Source: JBBSTY01 sp038235385
Lineage (GTDB): Bacteria > Actinomycetota > Acidimicrobiia > Acidimicrobiales > Acidimicrobilacustridaceae
Length of the DNA stretch: 37,726 nucleotides
Assembly (NCBI GenBank): GCA_038235385.1
Contig: JBBSTY010000018.1
Location: 1 to 37,726 of the forward strand
Direction of reading: 5' to 3'
Of the stretch, positions 1 to 5,900 are shown piece after piece. Position numbers and translations under genes: made by a program. The notes under the pieces are model-generated. The model was not told where the DNA came from, did no database searches, and was given only the letters and a program-made list of their open reading frames with translations. The stretch's first letter is position 1, and each line of letters opens with the position of its first letter.

Positions 1-1
1 C

Positions 2-904
2 GACACCGACTACCGGAACCTCGTCGAGGCCCTCGACCGCGACCCGAACCACGCAGTCGTCCGTCAGACCGTGCTGGTGCGCAAGGACGGCGTCGAGGTG
101 CCCGTCGAGAAGACCTACCAGGTCGCGCCGCCCGGCCGTGACGGAACAAAGTGGATCATCGCCCTCGCCCGCGACACCTCTGCCCGTCTGCAGGCCGAGG
201 ACGATCTGCGACGCAGCCAGGATGCCTTGCGCGATGCGCAGCAGGTCGTCGCCGTCGCCGACGACCGCCATCGGATCGCCCGCGATCTCCACGACACCGT
301 GATCCAACGGCTCTTCGGTGCCGGACTCAACCTGCAGGCAACGGCAGCCGGCACCGACGAACGGACCCGCCACCGGCTCGAGACCACCATCACCGACCTC
401 GACGAGACCATCAAGGAGCTCCGATCGGCGATCTTCTCGCTGCAGGGCCCGTCCACCGCAGCCCCGGGCGGCGTTCGCGGTCGGATCGCCGACGTCGTCA
501 CCGAGTCTCGGGCCGGACTCGGCTTCGACCCGCTCCTCCGTTTCGACGGACCCATCGAGACGATGGACGATGCCATCGCCGATCACCTCGTCCCGACGCT
601 GCGCGAGGCGCTGTCCAACATCGCTCGCCACGCCGGCGCCCACCAGGTCCGCGTCGCGGTCACGGTCGGCGCGACCGTCGCCCTGTCCGTCGTCGACGAC
701 GGCTCCGGGTTCCCGGACCGGATCGAGAACGGCCTCGGACTGGCCAACATGGCCGACCGGGCGGCTGGCTTCGGCGGCACCTTCCGGATCGGTCCGCTCG
801 CGGCGGGCGGCACGACCCTCGAGTGGATCGTTCCCTCGGACCCGACCCCCGACGGTTCCGACCCTCAGTCCGACGGCTCCCGAGGCAGGTTGCGCACGGC
901 GTAG
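2..904 (+). CDS. DevS/NarX-type sensor histidine kinase, 5' end outside window
   Basis: Only the C-terminal 300 residues are present; the frame is open from the window edge. The first ~45 residues look like the end of a PAS domain. They are followed by a short coiled linker, then a HisKA_3 dimerisation domain with IARDLHDTVIQ (phospho-accepting His codon at 290-292). A HATPase_c domain follows with an N box (LREALSNIARHAG), a G1 box (DDGSGFP) and GLGLANM. This is the architecture of NarX/DevS kinases, which phosphorylate LuxR-type regulators. The adjacent convergent regulator (865-1518) is the obvious partner, and the two genes overlap by 40 bp at their 3' ends. The signal sensed cannot be read because the sensor domain lies upstream. 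Family assignment is firm; the DevS-like role rests on neighbours. Confidence 0.93.
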   Translation, partial: DTDYRNLVEALDRDPNHAVVRQTVLVRKDGVEVPVEKTYQVAPPGRDGTKWIIALARDTSARLQAEDDLRRSQDALRDAQQVVAVADDRHRIARDLHDTVIQRLFGAGLNLQATAAGTDERTRHRLETTITDLDETIKELRSAIFSLQGPSTAAPGGVRGRIADVVTESRAGLGFDPLLRFDGPIETMDDAIADHLVPTLREALSNIARHAGAHQVRVAVTVGATVALSVVDDGSGFPDRIENGLGLANMADRAAGFGGTFRIGPLAAGGTTLEWIVPSDPTPDGSDPQSDGSRGRLRTA

Positions 905-1518
905 ACGGCCGCTTCGGTCCGGCCGGACATGCCCATCTTGGCGAGCATGATCGACACGTAGTTCTTGACCGTCTTCTCGGCGAGGAACATCTCCTCGGCG
1001 ATGTGCCGGTTGGTGTACCCCTCGGCGATGAAGCCGAGGATGCGGCGTTCCTGGTCGGTGAGGTCCTTGAGCCGCTCGTCCTCGGTGTGCTTGTCCCGAA
1101 GCCGATCGAAGACCTTTCCGGTCAGCTTCGGATCCAGCAGGGACTGGCCGGCCGCCACGCTTCGCACCGCATCCACGACGTCCACCCCCCGGATCTGCTT
1201 CAAGAGGTAGCCATCGGCTCCCGCCATGATCGCATCGAAGAGCGCCTCGTCGTCGGCGAACGAGGTGAGGATGAGGCAGCGGATCTCCGGGTTGGCCGAT
1301 CGGATCTCGCGGCACACCTCGACGCCGTTGCCATCGGGCAACCGGACATCGAGCACGGCAACATCGGGGTGGGTGGCGGGGATGCGACGGTGGGCCTCCT
1401 CGGCCGTCTCCGCCTCACCGACGACCTCGATGTCGCCGTCGGCCTCGAGCAGGTCGCGGAGGCCGCGCCGCACGATCTCGTGGTCGTCGAGGAGGAACAC
1501 GCGGATCACATCGGTCAT
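865..1518 (-). CDS. DevR/NarL-family response regulator
   Basis: 217 residues. The receiver domain has DD at 11-12, phospho-acceptor Asp57 in VAVLDVRLPDGNG, and the switch Thr and Lys107 in GYLLKQIRG. The C-terminal LuxR helix-turn-helix (LTDQERRILGFIAEGYTNRHIAEEM, then KTVKNYVSIMLAKMGM) closely follows the DevR/DosR pattern. The reading frame is open further upstream, but MTDVIRV at 1518 is where family homology begins. It lies 80 bp downstream of the doxX-like gene on the same strand, so the two may be co-transcribed from the DosR-box promoter at about 2.28 kb, giving positive autoregulation. Its tail overlaps the tail of the convergent kinase. In DevR proteins phosphorylation drives dimerisation and binding to GGGACT-type palindromes. 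Confidence 0.93.
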   Translation of the reverse strand: MTDVIRVFLLDDHEIVRRGLRDLLEADGDIEVVGEAETAEEAHRRIPATHPDVAVLDVRLPDGNGVEVCREIRSANPEIRCLILTSFADDEALFDAIMAGADGYLLKQIRGVDVVDAVRSVAAGQSLLDPKLTGKVFDRLRDKHTEDERLKDLTDQERRILGFIAEGYTNRHIAEEMFLAEKTVKNYVSIMLAKMGMSGRTEAAVYAVRNLPREPSD

Positions 1519-1598
1519 CTGACCACGATTCGCTCGACAGCCGCTCGACAGCCGCTCGGCGTCCTCGATCCCGAGTCCGAGTCGGTGGACCGCGACCT

Positions 1599-2201
1599 TC
1601 AGATCAGCGCAGGGAAGCGTTGGACGATGGGCAGCTTGCGCCAGAGGGTTCCGAGCCCGAGGGTGTCGCCCGCATGCATGAGGGCCAGCCCGATCATGAC
1701 GACCGCGTACACGAGGTGATCGTCGATGAACGGGTTCGTGGCGATCGGCAACGACGCCGCCCACATGAAGACGAGCATCAGCGCACCACTGGCAGCACCG
1801 ATGCGCATCCCGATGCCGAAGATGAACGCGATCCCGATCCCGAGCAGGCCGACCATGAACAACCAGTCCGCCGCGCTCCCGGTGATCGAGTTGAAGAACC
1901 CCGCGAACGGACCCTGGACCCCGGACAGGAACCCGGTGGACGGCGAACCGCCGTTGATCCAGGCACGAGCGGCGGGCGTGGCGTGATCGAGACCGATCAG
2001 CTTGTCGGCGAAGGCCCAGAGGAACACGAACCCGATGCTGATGCGCGCGACTGCGAACGTGTAGCGAGCGGCGGCGTGCTCGCGGGTCTCGGCCAAACCA
2101 CCGTCCACCACCTCGATGTCAGGACGGCGGGGCCCCGGAGCCGATGGATCCCCCGACGCGGTGGAGGAGGTGGAGGTGGATGTGGTACCGAGAAGTGACA
2201 T
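1599..2201 (-). CDS. DoxX-family membrane protein
   Basis: 200 residues. A ~55-residue Ser/Thr/Pro-rich cytoplasmic start is followed by a four-helix DoxX-like domain (IGFVFLWAFADKLIGL, then helices near residues 110-130, 135-155 and 165-180). DoxX proteins are small integral membrane proteins linked to thiol/redox stress and quinol oxidation; the biochemical role of most members is unknown. The start at 2201 is preferred because AGAGGA lies 9 nt upstream. A longer start at 2222 would place that ribosome-binding site inside the gene. Two DosR-like palindromes lie 76-110 bp upstream of the start, so induction by the neighbouring regulator is likely. Confidence 0.85.
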   Translation of the reverse strand: MSLLGTTSTSTSSTASGDPSAPGPRRPDIEVVDGGLAETREHAAARYTFAVARISIGFVFLWAFADKLIGLDHATPAARAWINGGSPSTGFLSGVQGPFAGFFNSITGSAADWLFMVGLLGIGIAFIFGIGMRIGAASGALMLVFMWAASLPIATNPFIDDHLVYAVVMIGLALMHAGDTLGLGTLWRKLPIVQRFPALI

Positions 2202-2276
2202 GGCAAACGGTCCTCTGCTCACGGCCGCAGTGACCGCTCAGCTCTCACCATGCCCGTGTCCGGACGCGGAACCCGG

Positions 2277-2289
2277 GGGACAACGTCCC
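2277..2289. promoter_or_regulatory. DosR-like half-turn palindrome, proximal box
   Basis: GGGACAACGTCCC is an inverted repeat of GGGAC with a 3-nt spacer, 76 bp upstream of the doxX-like start. It is one base shorter than the 14-bp mycobacterial DosR core. Its centre is about 21 bp (two helical turns) from the distal box, as in tandem DosR sites. Function is inferred from sequence similarity and the adjacent devR-like gene. Confidence 0.55.
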
Positions 2290-2297
2290 GGTTCATC

Positions 2298-2311
2298 GGG
2301 ACCTAGGTCCC
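2298..2311. promoter_or_regulatory. DosR/DevR-like operator, distal box
   Basis: GGGACCTAGGTCCC is a perfect 14-bp palindrome. It matches 12 of 14 positions of the published mycobacterial DosR core GGGACTWWAGTCCC. It lies 97 bp upstream of the doxX-like start, in the spacing range used by activator sites. The local presence of a DevR-like regulator makes this the best candidate for its operator. Confidence 0.7.
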
Positions 2312-2509
2312 ATCTCGCCAGCGCCGGCGCTCACGCCCGACGACGTCCGCCACCACCCTCACGCCCCCGGCACGTGAGCCGTCGGCCACGGGGACGGCGC
2401 AGCCCTGTCGACGCACGCGGGCGGCCTCGCTCCCGGTCGGCCAGGACCCCGAACCCCGGGGAGGTCACCGCTCCCCGTTCGACTCGCAGGAGCACGTCAC
2501 CGTTCGGTA

Positions 2510-2528
2510 GGCTGATAGGCGAACCTAC
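2510..2528 (+). promoter_or_regulatory. DtxR/IdeR-like iron box upstream of FTR1
   Basis: GGCTGATAGGCGAACCTAC matches 12 of 19 positions of the IdeR consensus TTAGGTTAGGCTAACCTAA; the right half (CGAACCTAC) is the good one. The wider GTAGG...CCTAC inverted repeat spans 2507-2528. It lies 66 bp before the permease start, a sensible place for iron-dependent repression. The left half is weak, so confidence is moderate. Confidence 0.45.
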
Positions 2529-2594
2529 CTGGCACTGGCAGCCACGCTTGCCCGGCCATCGACCCATCGAAGCGACCTGCGTCGGAGAAGCACC

Positions 2595-3467
2595 GTGTTG
2601 CAGACCTTCCTCACCGGCCTTCGCGAAGGTCTCGAGGCCGCCCTGGTGGTGAGCATCTTGCTGACGTTCCTGGTGCGGGGCGGGCACCGGGACCGCATCC
2701 CCGCGCTGTGGGCGGGCGTGGCCACCGCGGTGGTGCTGTCGATGGGCTTCGGTGCCCTGTTGCACTTCTCGTCGGCCAACATGAGCTTCGAGGCACAGGA
2801 GGCGTTCGGCGGCTCCTTGTCGATCGTGGCCGTCGGCTTCGTGACCTGGATGGTGTTCTGGATGCGCCGGGCCGCCCACACCCTCAAGGGCGATCTCAGC
2901 GGACGCATGGCGTCGGCCGTCGAGATGGGCGCCACCGCAGTGGCCATCGCCGCCCTGTTGGCCGTCGGCCGCGAGGGCCTGGAGACGGCCTTGTTCATCT
3001 ACCCGACCTTCCAGGCCCAAGGCGCCGGCGCGGGGCCGGCCATCGGCGCCGTGCTCGGTCTGGCCACCGCCGTGGGCATCGGCTTCCTGCTCTATCGCGG
3101 CGCGGTGCGCATCAACTTGGGCGTCTTCTTCCGCTACACCGGCGTGGCCCTGATCGTGATCGCCGCCGGCGTGCTGGCCTACGGGGTCCACGACCTCCAG
3201 GAAGCGGCCATCCTCCCGGGGATCGACAACCTGGCCTGGGACATCCAGGGCTGGGAGATCACCAGCTGGTACGGGACGGTCATCAAGGGCGTCTTCAACC
3301 TCGGTCCCCAGATGACGGTGCTCGAGGTGATCACCTACGTGGCCTACCTGGTCCCCACCATGTTCTTGTTCCTCCGGCCCGTCACCCGAGAGGGATCGAC
3401 GTCTCCCGGAGTCGCCGACGTGCCCGAGCACGCCGATCGCCCCACGCCGGTGGCTCCGGCTCGCTGA
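2595..3467 (+). CDS. efeU: FTR1/EfeU-family iron permease
   Basis: 290 residues with about seven hydrophobic helices. The two family-defining REGLE motifs are at residues 10-14 and 126-130; their Glu residues line the iron path. EfeU/FTR1 permeases import iron across the plasma membrane. The GTG start is preceded by GGAG with a 7-nt spacer. A cupredoxin lipoprotein follows after 33 bp, so the two probably form an EfeUO-like operon. No EfeB (DyP peroxidase) gene is nearby, so this is a reduced version of the three-part EfeUOB system. Expression is probably iron-controlled through the box at 2510-2528. Confidence 0.92.
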   Translation: MLQTFLTGLREGLEAALVVSILLTFLVRGGHRDRIPALWAGVATAVVLSMGFGALLHFSSANMSFEAQEAFGGSLSIVAVGFVTWMVFWMRRAAHTLKGDLSGRMASAVEMGATAVAIAALLAVGREGLETALFIYPTFQAQGAGAGPAIGAVLGLATAVGIGFLLYRGAVRINLGVFFRYTGVALIVIAAGVLAYGVHDLQEAAILPGIDNLAWDIQGWEITSWYGTVIKGVFNLGPQMTVLEVITYVAYLVPTMFLFLRPVTREGSTSPGVADVPEHADRPTPVAPAR

Positions 3468-3500
3468 GCCCGGCCCACCCCCTCTCCCCAGGAGCACCTC

Positions 3501-4223
3501 GTGCGTCCCTCCCCCTCCCCCATCACGGCCTTCGTCGCGGTCGCCGCCGCAGCGGCGCTCGCCCTGGCCCTGACCGGCTGTTCCACCGAAGCGGCTGGCA
3601 GCACCGTGGCGGTGACCGGCACCGACGACGGCTGTCGCATCGAGAACGACATCCTCACCGCCGGCAAGATCGACTTCGACTTCACCAACGAAGCGATCAA
3701 GGTCAACGAGCTGTACGTCGTGCGCGACAACGGCGACGTGGTGGGTGAGGTCGAGAACGTCACCACCGGTACCACTCGCACCCTCACCGCCGACCTGACG
3801 AAGGGCGCGTACCGGGTTCGCTGCAAGCCGGGCCAGACCGGCCAGGGCATCGAGTCCGACTTCACGGTCACGGGCGACGGCGGGGCCGTCCAAGCCGCCC
3901 CCGACCGCACCATCACCTTCGACGCCGTCGACTTCCACTACGACCAGCTCGACCTGTCGGGGATCTCGACCGGTGACACCATCCGATTCGAGATGACCAA
4001 CTCGGGCGACCAGCCCCATGAGTTCGAGGTGTTGAACCCTTCGAACGAGCCGATCGGCGAGGTGGCGGCGGTGGCCGCAGGAGGGTCGGGCGGTGCCACG
4101 GTCACCTTCGACGAGGCGGGGACGTACCGCTACCAGTGCATCCTCGTCGATCCCGCGTCCGAGAAGGCGCACACCGATCTCGGGATGGTCGGCACCTTCG
4201 AGGTCTCCGAGGCCGCCCGCTAG
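3501..4223 (+). CDS. two-domain cupredoxin lipoprotein (EfeO-like partner of FTR1)
   Basis: 240 residues. The signal peptide ends in the lipobox LTGC (Cys27), so the protein is probably anchored outside the membrane. The first domain (about 35-125) resembles the EfeO cupredoxin-like domain, with Cys45 and Cys108. The second (about 135-235) is a cupredoxin with a complete type-1 copper ligand set: His173, Cys213, His224 and Met229. GTG start, AGGAG 6 nt upstream. Placement after the iron permease suggests it delivers or oxidises Fe(II) for uptake, as the copper oxidase partner does for yeast Ftr1. There is no peptidase_M75 domain, so it is not a full-length EfeO. Confidence 0.82.
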   Translation: MRPSPSPITAFVAVAAAAALALALTGCSTEAAGSTVAVTGTDDGCRIENDILTAGKIDFDFTNEAIKVNELYVVRDNGDVVGEVENVTTGTTRTLTADLTKGAYRVRCKPGQTGQGIESDFTVTGDGGAVQAAPDRTITFDAVDFHYDQLDLSGISTGDTIRFEMTNSGDQPHEFEVLNPSNEPIGEVAAVAAGGSGGATVTFDEAGTYRYQCILVDPASEKAHTDLGMVGTFEVSEAAR

Positions 4224-4241
4224 CGGGCACCTCGGACGAGA

Positions 4242-4721
4242 TCAGGTCGTCAGGTCTCGCCTGCATCCATCCCCGAGGTGCAGGCGGTCGTCAGATTCCA
4301 ACCGAAGGGTTCGATGTTCCCGGGCGCGGCGGGTGGAGCGATCGCTGATGGCGAGCAGCGCTGAGGCACAGAACGCGGCCGTGCCGGCGGCGAGGAAGAT
4401 CCCGATGGAGAGGATCGACACCAGCACGAGCAGCTGCAGCACGATGAACACGAGGATCGGGCCGACGAAACCCCCGTATCGGATGAGCAACGCCACGATC
4501 ACGACGAACACCGCCGTGGCGGCGATCCATCCGACGGCGGTTCCCGGCGAATCCTCCATGATCGACGGGGTCGAGAACTCGGCGTAGACCGCGTTGCCGT
4601 CGGCACCCATGGTCGTGGTGCCGACCCTCCCGAGGCTGATCGAAACCAGGACGGTGGTCGCGGCCATCAGGAGCGCGCCCCCGGCGACCGAGAACACCAG
4701 GCTCAGTCGGCGCACGTTCAT
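4242..4721 (-). CDS. small four-helix membrane protein coupled to tetR
   Basis: 159 residues. Four hydrophobic segments lie near residues 8-30, 60-83, 87-107 and 108-127, with a charged Arg-rich C-terminus. The ATG overlaps the stop of the upstream tetR gene in ATGA (4718-4721), so translation is coupled. No family recognised. Sharing an operon with a TetR regulator suggests a small stress or export-related membrane protein under its control, but this is inference. It converges with the cupredoxin gene only 18 bp away, with no hairpin terminator between them. Confidence 0.75.
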   Translation of the reverse strand: MNVRRLSLVFSVAGGALLMAATTVLVSISLGRVGTTTMGADGNAVYAEFSTPSIMEDSPGTAVGWIAATAVFVVIVALLIRYGGFVGPILVFIVLQLLVLVSILSIGIFLAAGTAAFCASALLAISDRSTRRAREHRTLRLESDDRLHLGDGCRRDLTT

Positions 4722-5317
4722 GGATCGGTCCTCGCCGTCAGCAGCAGCGCGAGGAACTGGGACGCGACCGCTGCGGGGGCCGTGTCCGGCGATGGTGTCG
4801 GTTCGAGCGCCGCGGAGACGACGACACCTTGGACAACCGCCACGATGAGCGCGGCCATGGCCATCGGGTCGATCCAACTCGGCAGTTGTCCGGCCGCAGC
4901 CTGAGCGTCGATGCTCGCCGCGAGACGCTGGCGGATCTCCGCGAACAGCGCGGCGAGGCGGGTGCGGACGTCGGGGTCGTGCGGGGTTCGGGACAGTGCC
5001 GCGAGGTAGGCCGGGATTCGGGCGGTCGACGTCTCGAACAGGTCCTCGAGGACGATGACGGCGAGCGACGCCCGGTCTGCCGGCTCGTCCGTGGAGTCGA
5101 GGAGCGCCAGCACCGGCGCGACGAGGTCGGTGACCTCCTCCACGAGCGCCTCGGCGACCAGCGCGTCCTTCGAACCGAAGTGGTAGCCGATCGAGGCGAG
5201 GTTGGCGTTCGCTCGCCCGGCGACCTCCCGTGCGGTCACCGCCCCCAATCCACCCGCCGCGACCGCAGCGCGCGTTGCCTCGATGAGTGCCGAACGGGTT
5301 CCTCGGGCTGGCGTCAT
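4718..5317 (-). CDS. TetR-family transcriptional regulator
   Basis: 199 residues. The N-terminal TetR helix-turn-helix reads TAREVAGRANANLASIGYHF followed by GSKDALV, the canonical YYHFGSKEGL-like end. The remainder is an Ala/Leu-rich ligand-binding helical domain with about the usual family length. The start at MTPARG (5317) is preferred: TATACT lies 6 nt before this ATG, typical of a leaderless actinobacterial promoter. A palindrome next to it is a likely self-operator. It probably represses itself and the coupled membrane protein gene. Ligand unknown. Confidence 0.88.
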   Translation of the reverse strand: MTPARGTRSALIEATRAAVAAGGLGAVTAREVAGRANANLASIGYHFGSKDALVAEALVEEVTDLVAPVLALLDSTDEPADRASLAVIVLEDLFETSTARIPAYLAALSRTPHDPDVRTRLAALFAEIRQRLAASIDAQAAAGQLPSWIDPMAMAALIVAVVQGVVVSAALEPTPSPDTAPAAVASQFLALLLTARTDP

Positions 5318-5323
5318 CGCCGT

Positions 5324-5339
5324 AGTATACATACGTATG
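5324..5339 (-). promoter_or_regulatory. leaderless tetR promoter with CATACGTATG operator
   Basis: On the minus strand TATACT (5324-5329) ends 6 nt before the tetR ATG. Immediately upstream lies the perfect 10-bp palindrome CATACGTATG (5330-5339). It would sit in the spacer between -10 and -35, so a bound repressor would block polymerase. AT-rich ATACGTAT palindromes are common TetR-family operators. Confidence 0.6.
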
Positions 5340-5399
5340 AATGCGATGCACGACCGAGGCGGGCGCCCCGAGTTCTGGGCGTTCGTGTCTGGCTGCACA

Positions 5400-5770
5400 T
5401 GCCCCTCGAGAGGGTGCGGGGCGCTTCAACGCCAGGCACGTCGAGCACGATGGGGACGAGGTCGATGGCGTGGTGGTACTGGGTCCGGAGCTCGCCGCGG
5501 GCCTCCATGCATCACCGAGGCCGCCGTCGGAAGAACGGCTTCTCGGGCGCCGAGCGGCACCATCCCACCCGATCGCCTCGTCGGTGATGTCGACGCTGAG
5601 GTGGTACCCCTCCTCGAGTGTCGGGATCGGACCGCCGCATCCGCTCATCGCCGAGAACCCGACGTCGTCGAGCGTGTAGATCACGTTCGGGGCACCCTCG
5701 GGTGCCTTCGCAGGCTCGCACGGCGTCCAGTCGGGCTCCGAACCGCGGATGTCGACCTCGATCCGACAGC
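5400..5770 (-). pseudogene. decayed arylsulfatase (sulfatase family), fragments in three frames
   Basis: Reading leftward on the minus strand, consecutive pieces match the arylsulfatase AtsA-type family in order. They are an N-terminal PEGAPNVIYTLDDVGFSAM with GGPIPT (about 5744-5615), EEGYHLSVDITDEAIGW (about 5612-5562), then after a frame change APEKPFF (about 5550-5530). After another frame change comes ARGELRTQYHHAIDLVP with VEAP (about 5502-5419). Intervening blocks, including the region with the catalytic Cys/Ser, are missing. The frameshifts and large internal deletions mean no functional enzyme is made. Exact ends are approximate. Confidence 0.75.
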
Positions 5771-5900
5771 AAACGGTTTCGTCAGAGCAAGCTCCATCTC
5801 TCCACGGAACGACCGACGTCGACCCCGCGGCAATCTCCGGGACGGGCACGCGGCCGTGCGTCGTCCAGAACGTCGTCTCTCGGCGATCAGCCGCGGTTGG

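Larger units (their letters stand above)
2202..2594. other. divergent intergenic region, doxX-like / FTR1
   Basis: A 393-bp gene-free stretch between two divergent transcription units. The left part carries the two DosR-like palindromes facing the doxX-like gene. The right part carries a DtxR/IdeR-like imperfect palindrome facing the iron permease gene. The middle (about 2320-2490) shows no recognisable gene or motif. Confidence 0.8.

Noticed and set aside
115..576. Open frame antisense to the histidine kinase
   Set aside because: Arg/Ser-rich shadow frame caused by high GC; no ribosome-binding site or family pattern.
2331..4172. 613-codon open frame on the minus strand
   Set aside because: Antisense to two well-supported genes (FTR1, cupredoxin); composition (His/Gly/Asp/Arg) is typical of a GC shadow frame.
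4722..5849. 535-codon minus-strand frame joining the sulfatase relic to the small membrane protein
   Set aside because: The middle part is an out-of-frame reading of tetR; the apparent fusion is accidental. The two ends are described separately.
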